Shown here in pieces: positions 1 to 10,821 of a stretch of DNA of 47,603 nt (position 1 is its first letter; every line of letters starts with the position of its first letter). The position numbers and the translations under genes are program-made. The stretch is from an uncultured Eubacteriales bacterium (lineage in GTDB: Bacteria > Bacillota > Clostridia > Lachnospirales > Lachnospiraceae): NCBI GenBank assembly GCA_900316715.1, contig ONEC01000024.1, positions 1 through 47,603 of the forward strand, written 5' to 3'. The notes under the pieces were generated by a model. That model was not told where the DNA came from. It ran no database searches and saw nothing but the letters and a program-made list of their open reading frames with translations.

Positions 1-69
1 TAGGTATACTATCGCCAAAAGATGGACGACTACTGCATAGTATGTGTTGAGAAAGTTGAGGATGACATT

Positions 70-597
70 ATGGATGAGATGGAAAAAGTTGAGAAGTTAA
101 GAGCAAGAGCTGATGTGACTGCTGATGAAGCACGCAATGCACTTAAGGCCTGTGATGGTGACCTGCTCGACGCCATGGTTTTCCTTGAGAAAATAGGAAA
201 GGCAAAGGCTCCGTCGGAGGTGATGGTAACAACCAGCCGCGAAGATCATACTTCCTTTGAGGATGTTGAGGACAAGGTCGACAGGTATGAAAGAGAAGCT
301 GCAAGGCCTGTAAGTACAAAGCTTAAGCATCTTTTCAGTATCATAATGGATAAGCTTGCCAACAACTATCTTAAGATAGATCATAAGGGAGATGAGATCC
401 TCCGTATCAAGCTCTGGATAGTTGTTATTATTCTCTTAGTTGCATGGCATGTAAGCTTTGTTGCTATCATAGTATCATTATTCTTCGGAGTAAGATATTC
501 ATTTATAGGAAGAGATGATATGACAGAGGCTAACAAGCTTATCGGTAAGGCATCAGAGGCAGCTGATTACGTAAAAGAGAAGTTTGATAAACTTTAA
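70..597 (+). CDS. UBA-like / DUF4342 membrane protein
   Basis: The first ~40 residues resemble a UBA/EF-Ts-like three-helix domain (a VTADEARNAL...DGDLLDAMVFLEK pattern), followed by a charged linker and a C-terminal hydrophobic stretch (LWIVVIILLVAW...IIVSLFFG) that looks like one or two membrane segments. This is the usual layout of small DUF4342 proteins in Clostridia, whose function is unknown to me. An in-frame ATG exists at 22, but the one at 70 is preferred because TTGAGG lies just upstream and the UBA-like domain starts right after it. It lies 24 bp before a two-component pair in the same direction, so co-transcription is likely. The family call is moderately sure; no role is claimed. 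Confidence 0.7.
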   Translation: MDEMEKVEKLRARADVTADEARNALKACDGDLLDAMVFLEKIGKAKAPSEVMVTTSREDHTSFEDVEDKVDRYEREAARPVSTKLKHLFSIIMDKLANNYLKIDHKGDEILRIKLWIVVIILLVAWHVSFVAIIVSLFFGVRYSFIGRDDMTEANKLIGKASEAADYVKEKFDKL

Positions 598-621
598 AAT
601 TATATAAGATAGGAGACAGAT

Positions 622-1353
622 ATGTCACACATACTTGTAGTAGAGGATGAAGAGAAACTTGCCAGATTTGTGGAGCTGGAGCTTAAACATGACGGATATG
701 AAGTCAGCAAATCCGGTAATGGACGTGAGGCCCTTGAGATGGCCCTGGAGAACGATTACGATCTTATACTCCTGGATATAATGCTTCCGGAGCTTAATGG
801 TCTTGAAGTAATGAGAAGACTTTCAAGGGAGAAATCAGTACCTGTAATTCTCCTTACCGCAAGAGATGCAGTTATGGATAAGGTTTCAGGACTTGATGCC
901 GGAGCTGTTGATTATATAACAAAACCTTTTGCTATCGAAGAACTGCTGGCAAGAATAAGAGTAGTACTCAAGCTTTACGGAAACAGAGCTGCTCTTGCAG
1001 CAGGTGCAGGAGCTGATGCGGCTGCATCAGAAGAGTCAAAGAAGGATGAGGGCGTTCTTACATGGGAGAAGCTTACACTCAGTATCCCAAGGCATGAAGT
1101 TAAGTATGACGGACATCTTATAGAACTTACCAATAGAGAGTTTCTGATGCTTCAGACACTGCTTCAGAATATGGATATCGTACTTTCGAGAGATACCCTC
1201 CTGGAAAAGGTCTGCGGATATGATTATGTCGGTGAGACAAATGTAATCGACGTATATATCAGATATCTGCGTTCGAAAATTGATGATGAGTATGATGTTA
1301 AGATGATTCAGACAGTCAGAGGCGTCGGTTACGTAATTAAGAGCGAGGGGTAA
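622..1353 (+). CDS. OmpR/PhoB-family response regulator
   Basis: An N-terminal receiver domain has the acidic pocket (VVEDEE), phospho-acceptor Asp52 in LLDIMLPELNG, the T in LLTARDA and the Lys in ITKPF. A winged-helix DNA-binding domain fills the C-terminal ~95 residues, with ELTNREFLMLQTLLQN and the RGVGYVI end typical of OmpR members. The linker is alanine-rich (around residues 125-137), longer than usual. An AGGAGA ribosome site precedes the ATG. The histidine kinase starts 3 bp after the stop, so the two are a cognate pair. The order and the kinase type recall CovRS/ArlRS-like systems, but the stimulus and regulon cannot be read from the sequence. Confidence 0.95.
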   Translation: MSHILVVEDEEKLARFVELELKHDGYEVSKSGNGREALEMALENDYDLILLDIMLPELNGLEVMRRLSREKSVPVILLTARDAVMDKVSGLDAGAVDYITKPFAIEELLARIRVVLKLYGNRAALAAGAGADAAASEESKKDEGVLTWEKLTLSIPRHEVKYDGHLIELTNREFLMLQTLLQNMDIVLSRDTLLEKVCGYDYVGETNVIDVYIRYLRSKIDDEYDVKMIQTVRGVGYVIKSEG

Positions 1354-1356
1354 TAT

Positions 1357-2676
1357 ATGGACTCTGAAGAAATTGAGGTAATTGAATCAGAATCTGAATT
1401 ACAGGAACCGGTTGTAGCTAAAAAATCTTCAAAGAAGAGAATGAACTCCATTACAAGACGGCTTCATTGGCAGCTTGTAAGAAGCAAGATGGGAATCTAT
1501 TTTGTACAGAATCTTCTTATATTCGGTATTATGTGCGGCGGCTGGGCTTATATGCAGGAGTCACACAGTGATGCCGGCTTTGATATAGACAGGATAAGAA
1601 CCGTATACTATGACAGAGATAAAGAAGCTCTTGAGTATCAGGTTCTTGACACTGAGGGAACAGAACTTCTTAATCTGGATATTATGCCTGATGGCGGATA
1701 TATCGTTGGTTTTATCGGAATACTGATAGGACTTCAGGGTATGTCGATTTTATTTGGATTATATGGTGAAGGAAAACGTATCAGAAAAACTCTTAAGCCT
1801 ATCAATGAGATAGCAGTAAGAGCAGACAGACTTAACCGACTGACTCTTTCAGATGGCAGTAAATATCATGAGATCGAGTCGGCGATTGAGAGTATTAAAC
1901 CGGGAGAAGAAGCACCTCTTTCTCTTCAGGATAAAGACCTTGAAGGAATTGAGGCTGCTATGAATAACCTTCTGATAAGGATGAAAGAAACTTATCAGCA
2001 GCAGGCAAGATTCGTAAATGATGCATCACATGAGCTTCGTACTCCGATCGCAGTTATCCAGGGATATGCAAATATGCTGGAGCGCTGGGGCAGAGAGGAT
2101 CAGGAAGTTCTGGACGAATCCATTCATGCCATAGTTCATGAAGCTGATCATATGAATAAGCTGGTTGAACAGCTGCTCTTCCTGGCCAGAGGAGACAGTG
2201 GTAAGACCATCCTTAAGAAGGAGCAGTTATCGCTTAATGCGATGATGCAGGAAATATATGAGGAGTCACTGATGATCGATGAGGATCACATTTACAAATA
2301 CAGTGCTCCTGAAGAAGAGATAACAATAGAAGCTGATGAAACGCTTCTTAAGCAGGCTGTAAGAATTCTTATAGATAATGCAGCCAAGTACACAGAGAAA
2401 AAAGACGAGATTAAACTCGGGATAGGACGAAACGAGAAGGGACTGGCATACCTTCAGGTTCAGGATACCGGAATCGGAATGGCTGAGGCAGACGTTAAAC
2501 ATATGTTTGAGCGTTTCTACAGATCTGATGAGACCAGAGAGATAAAGGGAACAGGTCTGGGACTGTCCATAGCTAAGTGGATAGTAGATAAGCATAATGG
2601 TCATTTCGAGATTCTTTCCAGAACTGAACTTGGTACACGTATCCGCATTGTACTTGGAGACGAGAGTGAGATATGA
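1357..2676 (+). CDS. Sensor histidine kinase of the two-component pair
   Basis: This is a membrane sensor kinase of 439 residues. A charged ~40-residue cytoplasmic N-terminus is followed by TM1 (about 47-66), a short extracytoplasmic loop of ~50 residues and TM2 (about 115-136). A HAMP-like linker leads to the dimerisation/phospho-acceptor helix with His225 in DASHELRTP, then the catalytic domain with N box (RILIDNAAKY), G1 (DTGIGM), F box (MFERFYRSD) and G2 (GTGLGLSIAK). All key residues are present, so it should be active. The small sensor loop suggests it may sense membrane state or act with a partner. It is coupled to the upstream regulator (3 bp gap). Confidence 0.95.
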   Translation: MDSEEIEVIESESELQEPVVAKKSSKKRMNSITRRLHWQLVRSKMGIYFVQNLLIFGIMCGGWAYMQESHSDAGFDIDRIRTVYYDRDKEALEYQVLDTEGTELLNLDIMPDGGYIVGFIGILIGLQGMSILFGLYGEGKRIRKTLKPINEIAVRADRLNRLTLSDGSKYHEIESAIESIKPGEEAPLSLQDKDLEGIEAAMNNLLIRMKETYQQQARFVNDASHELRTPIAVIQGYANMLERWGREDQEVLDESIHAIVHEADHMNKLVEQLLFLARGDSGKTILKKEQLSLNAMMQEIYEESLMIDEDHIYKYSAPEEEITIEADETLLKQAVRILIDNAAKYTEKKDEIKLGIGRNEKGLAYLQVQDTGIGMAEADVKHMFERFYRSDETREIKGTGLGLSIAKWIVDKHNGHFEILSRTELGTRIRIVLGDESEI

Positions 2677-2682
2677 TATAAT
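2654..2682 (+). promoter_or_regulatory. Possible promoter at the end of the kinase gene
   Basis: TTGGAG, a 17-bp spacer and TATAAT, with an extended TG motif before the -10, overlap the last codons of the kinase. It could drive the membrane-protein gene at 2732. A start a few bases downstream would lie at the hairpin at 2687-2713, which is odd, so confidence is low. Confidence 0.35.
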
Positions 2683-2686
2683 TGAT

Positions 2687-2713
2687 ACCGATTTTTTAGG
2701 AATCGGTGTTTTA
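2687..2713 (+). terminator. Weak intrinsic terminator or leader hairpin after the kinase gene
   Basis: ACCGATT (2687-2693) pairs with AATCGGT (2701-2707), and GTTTT follows. The stem is only 7 bp, so termination is probably partial. Confidence 0.5.
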
Positions 2714-2731
2714 AGAAAGGTTACGTATTAG

Positions 2732-3589
2732 ATGGGCACAATACTATTTATTGTCATATGCTGGTACCTGGTCAAAGGTCGTGAAGACCCGGGAGTCAGG
2801 AGAAAAATGAAATCAGTACTCGGGACAATTCCAAAGTTAATAGGGGGATTCTTCACTATAATTTTCGTTACGGTGGCTTTCTCTTTGCTTGCGGGAGGAG
2901 TATTCTCCGCGTTCAGCGGCCTTATTCCGTTTATAGTTATAGCATCCATTATTTCCAAGCTGGTTAAATCGGGAAAGAATGAAAAGAAGAGAGAGAAGAG
3001 TATAGAGTATCGTGAGATAAAGCAGAATGTTAATCAGGGAGCCGGATACAAGCTTACTCAGTCGACTTCAAAGAGAGTAAGAATAGTTTCTAAGTTTAAC
3101 AAGAAGTTTGGACTTAACCTTACCGACGATCAGATAGAGAGAATCATGAATGCATCATATGTTTCTTATTATTGGGAGAAAGAAATATATGATATGACAC
3201 AGGATTATAATGTACAGGTTGAGTGGCTTAAGTCAGATACAGACTGGCTGAGAGCATACCTTATGGCATTTCCTGTTATGGATATCGCATCAGACTTCTC
3301 AGTTCAGAAGAAGATAGTTGTGGATGCATTTTATCAGATATTCAAGGGAATTACAGCTAAGTCGTATTATTCAATAGATGAGATGATCAAGGATGTTAAT
3401 AACAGATATCTGGTTAACTTCAATGAGATGACATTTATGATCGCACATAAGTTCCTGAAGCAGAACGGACATGATTTCGAACTGCCGAGAATAGGAGTTA
3501 CAAGAGTGGAGAGCGATGTTGAGAAGCTCGCAAGGGAGTATGATGAGATGGAAGACATCAACAATACACCGACGCCTCTCGCACGATAA
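2732..3589 (+). CDS. Hypothetical membrane-anchored protein
   Basis: I do not recognise this 285-residue protein. The first ~15 residues are hydrophobic, a second hydrophobic region spans about residues 34-82 (GGFFTIIFVTVAFSLLAGG and IPFIVIASIISKLV), and the remaining ~200 residues are soluble and charged, probably cytoplasmic. The soluble part is helix-rich, with KKFGLNLTDDQIERIMNAS and YYWEKEIYDM as conserved-looking patches. The ribosome site is AAAGG ~10 bp before the ATG. It follows the two-component genes in the same direction and is closed by a good terminator, so it may be the last gene of that unit. No function is proposed. Confidence 0.7.
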   Translation: MGTILFIVICWYLVKGREDPGVRRKMKSVLGTIPKLIGGFFTIIFVTVAFSLLAGGVFSAFSGLIPFIVIASIISKLVKSGKNEKKREKSIEYREIKQNVNQGAGYKLTQSTSKRVRIVSKFNKKFGLNLTDDQIERIMNASYVSYYWEKEIYDMTQDYNVQVEWLKSDTDWLRAYLMAFPVMDIASDFSVQKKIVVDAFYQIFKGITAKSYYSIDEMIKDVNNRYLVNFNEMTFMIAHKFLKQNGHDFELPRIGVTRVESDVEKLAREYDEMEDINNTPTPLAR

Positions 3590-3604
3590 TATTAAAATAC
3601 GTAC

Positions 3605-3631
3605 GCCCCTGAGCAATCAGGGGCTGTTTTT
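3605..3631 (+). terminator. Intrinsic terminator after the hypothetical membrane protein
   Basis: GCCCCTGA (3605-3612), loop GCAA and TCAGGGGC (3617-3624) are followed by TGTTTTTA. The left arm can also pair with a second copy of the right arm about 100 bp further on (see the nested palindrome at 3605-3729). Confidence 0.85.
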
Positions 3632-3729
3632 ATGGCTGGCAGCCGGATGTCGCGTTCCAACCGCCCGTAATAGGGCTCTGGAACACGCACCGGCCTGCCA
3701 GCCACTCCATACTCCATATGCTCAGGGGC
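3605..3729. repeat. Nested palindrome, ~125 bp, GC-rich core
   Basis: An outer 11-bp perfect pair, GCCCCTGAGCA (3605-3615) with TGCTCAGGGGC (3719-3729), encloses a long imperfect hairpin at 3633-3704. In that hairpin TGGCTGGCAG(-)CCGG pairs with CCGGCCTGCCAGCCA, GCGTTCCA pairs with TGGAACACGC across a 2-base bulge, and GCCC pairs with GGGC around a small loop. The core is about two-thirds G+C by my count, clearly richer than its surroundings. It lies between two convergent genes. It could be a structured RNA, a small palindromic (REP/MITE-like) element, or an elaborate terminator. The pairing is seen directly; the role is unknown. Confidence 0.65.
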
Positions 3730-3774
3730 TGAAGCCAAGTTTATACAATAGCTGGCGCTTCCGTCCGTATATAT

Positions 3775-5739
3775 TTAACTTTGAATCGCCTCCCAGCGCT
3801 CCATCAGCTCCATCAGCTCTGCCTCCAGCGCCTCACGCTCCTCTGTAAGGCGTCCCAGCAGCTCTGCGTTGGTTCCGTTCTCAGGAAGGCTCATCTCTTC
3901 GTCGATTTCCGCTATGCGGTTCTCAGCGCGTTCAATGGCGCCTTCAACCTTCTTCAGATCACTGGCGAGCTTCCTCTGGCGGGCGTACTCAGCTTTAGAA
4001 CTTTCGTACTCCTCCTTGGAGCTTTTTTTATTTTCCTTTGCATATTCTTCAGTGGATACTATTGAGAAGCCCTGCTTCGTAACAGTTTCCCTGTTATCTG
4101 CATTTTCATTATCAGCATTCTGAAGCTCGTAGATACGGTCGCGGTTCTCTTCATAGAAGTCATAATTACCTTTGTAGTTTGTGATAACCTTGTTGCGGAG
4201 TTCCAGAATTCTTGTAGCAATCTTATTGATGAAGTATCTGTCGTGGCTTACGGTAAGGATGGTACCTGTGTAGTTTGACAGTGCATCCTCGAGGATTTCC
4301 TTTGAAGGAATATCCAGATGGTTTGTAGGCTCATCGAGTATAAGGAAGTTAGCAGGAGACAGCATAAGCTTTGCAAGGGACAGACGTCCGCGTTCTCCTC
4401 CTGATAATTCTCCTATAGTTTTAAATACATCCTCGCCGGTAAAAAGGAAGGCGGCCAGAACATTTCTTATCTTGGTATTATTCATATCCGGGAAGGAATC
4501 TGACATCTCGTCAAAGATTGACTTGCTCGGATCAAGGTCGTGATGCTCCTGATCGAAGTATCCGATTCTTACTCGTGAACCAAGTGTTATGGTTCCGCTG
4601 TCCTTGGATTCCAGGCGGTTGATGATCTTAAGGATGGTGGTCTTACCGGTTCCGTTGCCACCGATAAGAGCAATCTTCTCGCCTCGCTTGATATCTATCC
4701 CAATATTAGTAAAGAGACGGTTGTCTCCAAAGCTCTTTGTCAGGTCCTGTACGAGAAGAACATCCTCACCGGACTCTGTAACAGGTGTGAGAGTGAGTCT
4801 CATATCTGCATTTACTTCAGTAGGTTTCTCAAGGCGGTCTATCTTGTCCAGCTTCTTCTCACGGCTCTCTGCGCGCTTTATGGACTTCTCACGGTTAAAC
4901 TGCTTAAGCTTTGTTATAACAGCTTCCTCGTGCTGTATCTCAGCCTGCTGCTTCATGTAGGCGTTGATCTTAGCCTGACGGATCTTAGCCTTCTCAGTAC
5001 TGTAGAAGGAGTAGCTTCCGTTGAAGACAGTGGATACGCCCTGATCGATCTCGATTATCTTATTAGATATTCTGTCTATGAAGTAACGGTCATGGCTGAC
5101 AGCGATTACTGCACCTGAATAGGATGATAGATAACCTTCCAGCCAGGATATAGATGGCATATCCAGGTGGTTAGTTGGCTCATCGAGGATTATGATATCA
5201 GGGTGAGACAGAAGAAGGCGTCCAAGAGCGATTCTCATCTTCTGACCTCCGGAGAGCGTGCTGATGTGTCTGTCATAATCAGCAGTACTGAAGCCGAGAC
5301 CTTTAAGAACTCCCGTAATCTCACTTTCATATGCATAACCGTTCTCATGGTCATAACGTGTTGTAAGGCGGTTATAAGCCTCGAGAATAGCTGCAAGCTC
5401 GTCGCCGGTTTTGTCCTTCATTTCCTCTTCAAGAGCCCTTATACGGCTCTCCATCTCAAGGATATAGCCCTTTGCTTCCTTCATGGCATCATATACGGTG
5501 GAGTCCAGACTGTCTGAAGCCTGCTGGGAGAGATATCCCAGTCTGACATCGCGGCCCAGGACTACGCATCCTGAATCATGAGACAGCTCTCCAAGGATAA
5601 TACGGAGGAGAGTAGTCTTGCCGGCGCCGTTGATACCTATGATGGCGGCTTTGTCATGCTCTTCTATATTAAAGTTTATATTCTTAAGAATCGGAGTATC
5701 TCCGAAGCTTTTCTGGATATTCTGACATGAGAGTATCAT
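3775..5739 (-). CDS. ABC-F family ATPase (YdiF/EttA-like, duplicated ATPase domains)
   Basis: This soluble protein has two ABC ATPase domains and no membrane segments, which defines ABC-F; family members act on ribosomes as translation factors or antibiotic-protection proteins. Domain 1 has Walker A GINGAGKTT, signature LSGGQKMR and Walker B IIILDEPTNHLD. An inter-domain linker follows, then domain 2 with GGNGTGKTT, LSGGERGR and LILDEPTNHLD. The last ~100 residues are a coiled coil. The start at 5739 (MILSCQN) is chosen over an ATG 18 bp upstream because AAAGGTGA sits just before it. It diverges from nrdR. The sequence does not say whether it confers resistance; a housekeeping role is more likely. 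Confidence 0.93.
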   Translation of the reverse strand: MILSCQNIQKSFGDTPILKNINFNIEEHDKAAIIGINGAGKTTLLRIILGELSHDSGCVVLGRDVRLGYLSQQASDSLDSTVYDAMKEAKGYILEMESRIRALEEEMKDKTGDELAAILEAYNRLTTRYDHENGYAYESEITGVLKGLGFSTADYDRHISTLSGGQKMRIALGRLLLSHPDIIILDEPTNHLDMPSISWLEGYLSSYSGAVIAVSHDRYFIDRISNKIIEIDQGVSTVFNGSYSFYSTEKAKIRQAKINAYMKQQAEIQHEEAVITKLKQFNREKSIKRAESREKKLDKIDRLEKPTEVNADMRLTLTPVTESGEDVLLVQDLTKSFGDNRLFTNIGIDIKRGEKIALIGGNGTGKTTILKIINRLESKDSGTITLGSRVRIGYFDQEHHDLDPSKSIFDEMSDSFPDMNNTKIRNVLAAFLFTGEDVFKTIGELSGGERGRLSLAKLMLSPANFLILDEPTNHLDIPSKEILEDALSNYTGTILTVSHDRYFINKIATRILELRNKVITNYKGNYDFYEENRDRIYELQNADNENADNRETVTKQGFSIVSTEEYAKENKKSSKEEYESSKAEYARQRKLASDLKKVEGAIERAENRIAEIDEEMSLPENGTNAELLGRLTEEREALEAELMELMERWEAIQS

Positions 5740-5772
5740 GGTGTATTCACCTTTCATTTAATCATAAGAAGA

Positions 5773-5801
5773 ATAGTAACGTATTAGCCTCAAGTTTTCA
5801 A
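5773..5801 (-). promoter_or_regulatory. Promoter of the ABC-F gene
   Basis: On the minus strand TTGAAA (5801-5796), a 17-bp spacer and TACTAT (5778-5773) form a good sigma-A promoter about 35 bp before the chosen start codon. Confidence 0.65.
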
Positions 5802-5845
5802 GTCTCAAGTTCATGATAAATAACGCCGTAACTTCGGTAAAACCG

Positions 5846-5874
5846 TTGAAAACAGGGCTTTTTTATGTTACAGT
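5846..5874 (+). promoter_or_regulatory. Promoter of nrdR
   Basis: TTGAAA (5846-5851), a 17-bp spacer and TACAGT (5869-5874) lie about 50 bp before the nrdR start. Together with the minus-strand promoter at 5773-5801 they make a compact divergent region. Confidence 0.6.
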
Positions 5875-5923
5875 AGAGGTTGACGTAATGTCAAAACCAA
5901 ATATGTTTCGGAGGTTACAAAGT

Positions 5924-6373
5924 ATGAAATGTCCTTTTTGCGGAGATGATAATACCAGAGTTATAGACTCAAGACCGGCAGACGATAATTCTGCTATCCG
6001 CCGTCGCCGTCAGTGTGATGTATGCGGCAAAAGATTCACTACTTATGAGAAGGTTGAGACTGTACCTCTTATGGTTATCAAGAAGGATAAAACAAGAGAG
6101 CCTTATGACAGATCCAAGATAGAGCAGGGTGTTATCAGATCATGTCATAAGAGACCGGTTCCGATTGAGAAGATCGAGGCCTGTGTAGATGAGGTTGAAG
6201 CTGAAATCTACAATATGGGACAGAAGGAGATCGACAGCTCCGTAATAGGCGGAATTCTCATGGATAAGATCAAGGATCTTGACGGCGTTGCCTATGTAAG
6301 ATTTGCATCTGTTTACAGAGAATTCAAGGATGTGAATACTTTCATGGATGAGCTGAAGAAACTACTTAAATAA
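5924..6373 (+). CDS. nrdR: Transcriptional repressor NrdR
   Basis: NrdR represses ribonucleotide reductase genes by sensing ATP/dATP. The protein begins MKCPFCGDDNTRVIDSRP and has the second pair in CDVCGKRFTTYE, giving the four-cysteine zinc ribbon. An ATP-cone domain follows (VIKKDKTREPYDRSKIEQGV...RPV). At 149 residues it is the usual length. The start at 5924 is set by GGAGG at 5910-5914 and by the family's conserved N-terminus; longer in-frame starts upstream are not supported. YigZ follows 11 bp downstream. No nrd genes are in the window, so the targets lie elsewhere. Confidence 0.97.
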   Translation: MKCPFCGDDNTRVIDSRPADDNSAIRRRRQCDVCGKRFTTYEKVETVPLMVIKKDKTREPYDRSKIEQGVIRSCHKRPVPIEKIEACVDEVEAEIYNMGQKEIDSSVIGGILMDKIKDLDGVAYVRFASVYREFKDVNTFMDELKKLLK

Positions 6374-6384
6374 TTAGGATAAAT

Positions 6385-7026
6385 ATGAAACAGATACTGA
6401 AATCAGGCGAGGCGGAGGTTATAGTCAAGAAGTCCCGCTTTATAGGTGAAGCTCACAGGATAACCAGCGAAGAAGAGGCTGCGGCTCTTGTGGCTGAAAC
6501 CAGAAAAAAATATTATGATGCCAGGCATGTATGTTATGCCTATTCTTTTGGTGATACCAATCCAAGACTTAAGTTTTCGGATGATGGGGAGCCGAAGGGA
6601 ACAGCCGGAAAACCTATACTTGATATAGTTAACGGTTCCGGTGTTCAGGATATTCTCATTATAGTTACCAGATATTTCGGAGGCATCCTTCTCGGAACGG
6701 GCGGTCTGGTCCGTGCGTATAGCGATGCGGCAAAGGAAGCTCTTCTTGCAGCAGAAACAGGCGAGCTTGTTGACTGCGTCATGAGGAAATATTCGGGGAT
6801 AGCCTATGGTGACTATGATAAAGTAAGATTTATCTTAGAGAAGAATGGCATCACTGACTATGAGACAGAATACGGAAGTGAAGTGGCGATTACAGCCTAT
6901 ATTCCGGTTCAGCTGGATGAGGGCATTACAGGGGAGATCACTGATTCCACAAGAGGGACCTGTGCCCCTGAAAACCTAGGAACCACGCGGGTTGTAAGGA
7001 ACACAGAAAGCTTAAATGAAGCTTAA
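6385..7026 (+). CDS. YigZ/IMPACT (UPF0029) family protein
   Basis: The N-terminal ~120 residues carry the family motifs KKSRFIGEA, YDARHVCYAY, KFSDDGEPKGTAGKPIL and TRYFGGILLGTGGLVRAYS. A smaller C-terminal domain (from about residue 140) resembles the DUF1949 domain found in bacterial members. IMPACT proteins regulate Gcn2 in eukaryotes; the bacterial role is not settled, though a ribosome or nucleic-acid link is often suggested. At 213 residues it has the normal length. It starts 11 bp after nrdR with AGGA as a weak ribosome site and is probably co-transcribed with it. Confidence 0.92.
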   Translation: MKQILKSGEAEVIVKKSRFIGEAHRITSEEEAAALVAETRKKYYDARHVCYAYSFGDTNPRLKFSDDGEPKGTAGKPILDIVNGSGVQDILIIVTRYFGGILLGTGGLVRAYSDAAKEALLAAETGELVDCVMRKYSGIAYGDYDKVRFILEKNGITDYETEYGSEVAITAYIPVQLDEGITGEITDSTRGTCAPENLGTTRVVRNTESLNEA

Positions 7027-7162
7027 AAACTTTCTGAAAATTGACTATATAATATCTTCAGAAATTTGAAATCTGAGCGTCACACTTTGTTCACATTCAG
7101 ATACTAAGATTGATTCAAATCTTAAAGGATGTAAACAATCCATAGGAAAAGGAGTGATCAGA

Positions 7163-9624
<2,462 letters not shown>

Positions 9625-9647
9625 AAAAACATTTAAGGAGAAAAATT

Positions 9648-9983
9648 ATGAGTTTAATTAATGTACTTACAGCAGAGGCAGGTCAGACACCGGCAGGCGG
9701 CGGATTACTCGTTATTCTTATCTACGTTGTTATCTTCGGTCTTATGATCTATTTCATGGCTGTAAAACCACAGAAGAAGCAGCAGGCAAAGCATCAGGAG
9801 ATGATGACTAATCTTAAGCCTGGATGTTCTATAATGACAACAAGCGGTTTCTTCGGAACAGTTATCGATATCCCTGATGACGAGACAGTTATCGTAGAGT
9901 TTGGTAACAACAAGAACTGCCGTATTCCAATGCACAAGAAGGCAATTGCTGAGATCGAAGATCCGGATTCAGTAACAGAGTAA
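9648..9983 (+). CDS. yajC: Preprotein translocase accessory subunit YajC
   Basis: This small single-pass protein belongs to the SecDF-YajC complex that assists Sec export. A short extracytoplasmic N-terminus (with GQTPAGGG) leads into one membrane helix (LLVILIYVVIFGLMIYFMAV), then the signature KPQKKQQAKHQEMM and a beta-rich cytoplasmic end with LKPGCSIMTTSGFFGTV. AAGGAG lies before the ATG. It sits behind tgt as in many bacteria; the secDF genes that often follow are replaced by a lipoprotein gene. Confidence 0.95.
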   Translation: MSLINVLTAEAGQTPAGGGLLVILIYVVIFGLMIYFMAVKPQKKQQAKHQEMMTNLKPGCSIMTTSGFFGTVIDIPDDETVIVEFGNNKNCRIPMHKKAIAEIEDPDSVTE

Positions 9984-10009
9984 AAACTGTTTAATATTTT
10001 GGAGGGATT

Positions 10010-10774
10010 ATGTCCTTAAAGAAGAAAACAGCTGTCCTGCTGCTGTTCACACTGGTTTTGTCATCATTAGCAGGATGCGGAAAAAACGAGGAGGAGCCTT
10101 ACGTTTCTCCGAATTTCACAAACGAATCAGAGGAGCATCAGAAGTATGAACCGGAACCATTGAATGCATCTGTTACAGATGCTACACCGGGTGATGCACT
10201 TGTATACGATAAGGAATCCGGTGGTGGAATCTCTGATGCGGTAAGAGCTTCGCTTACAGATGCTCTTGAAGCAGGCGTTTATGAAAATGATACTTACTAT
10301 AATCAGCTTGCAAACCTGAAGATATCTGTTGCAGAAACAGACTGGGCATTCTACGATGCAGAAGGCGTTGCTTCGGCAACCGGTCTTTCTGTAGAAGATG
10401 TCAATAACTTCTGGTATGGTTATAAAACAACTGCGGATGCAGAAACATCTTACTGTGCTATAGCATATAATAAGGTTACCGGTTCAAATGTCGTTGTATC
10501 ATATGTTAATCCAAGCGTAACTCTTTATGAGGATATTACAGCAGAGGATTATCTCACAATGGCACTTAACAGATATGAGGGACTTATCATAAAGAGAGTA
10601 CCTTTCCTGGGTGACCAGTGGGCATGTCTCGATATCCCGGCTGATCAGAATCCGGCTGGAAGAAGAGTATGCTATGCTAAGAGAGTTGATAAGATCATCG
10701 TACTGGTTACATTTACCATGCAGGATGAACAGGATCTCGCAGAGGCACAGCAGATATTTACAAGATTACAGTAA
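10010..10774 (+). CDS. Putative secreted lipoprotein of unknown function
   Basis: The N-terminus is a type II signal peptide: KKK, a leucine-rich core and the lipobox LAGC with Cys23. The mature part begins with an acidic, low-complexity linker, then a ~160-residue domain I do not recognise (TDWAFYDAEGVASATGLSVEDVNNFWYG is not matched; later IIKRVPFLGDQWACLDIP and KIIVLVTFTMQDEQDL). It may resemble DUF4358-type lipoproteins of Clostridia, but that is a guess. GGAGG lies before the ATG, and a strong terminator follows. It is the last gene of the htrA-tgt-yajC run. Confidence 0.8.
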   Translation: MSLKKKTAVLLLFTLVLSSLAGCGKNEEEPYVSPNFTNESEEHQKYEPEPLNASVTDATPGDALVYDKESGGGISDAVRASLTDALEAGVYENDTYYNQLANLKISVAETDWAFYDAEGVASATGLSVEDVNNFWYGYKTTADAETSYCAIAYNKVTGSNVVVSYVNPSVTLYEDITAEDYLTMALNRYEGLIIKRVPFLGDQWACLDIPADQNPAGRRVCYAKRVDKIIVLVTFTMQDEQDLAEAQQIFTRLQ

Positions 10775-10786
10775 AACGTATATATA

Positions 10787-10813
10787 GGGCAGCCGAGAGG
10801 GGCTGCCCTTTTG
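10787..10813 (+). terminator. Intrinsic terminator after the lipoprotein gene
   Basis: GGGCAGCC (10787-10794), loop GAGAGG and GGCTGCCC (10801-10808) are followed by TTTTG. The next gene's ATG is only 9 bp downstream, so its transcription must rely on read-through or a promoter before the hairpin. Confidence 0.85.
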
Positions 10814-10821
10814 GGGATTAT

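Noticed and set aside
22-69. Upstream ATG extension of the DUF4342 protein
   Set aside because: A TATACT -10-like box and no ribosome site lie before it; the ATG at 70 has TTGAGG close by and matches the domain start.
3516-3848. Open reading frame of ~110 codons across the terminator and nested palindrome
   Set aside because: It overlaps the end of the upstream gene and the 3' end of the ABC-F gene, crosses a terminator and has no ribosome site; its Pro/Ala-rich product is an artefact of the GC-rich hairpin.
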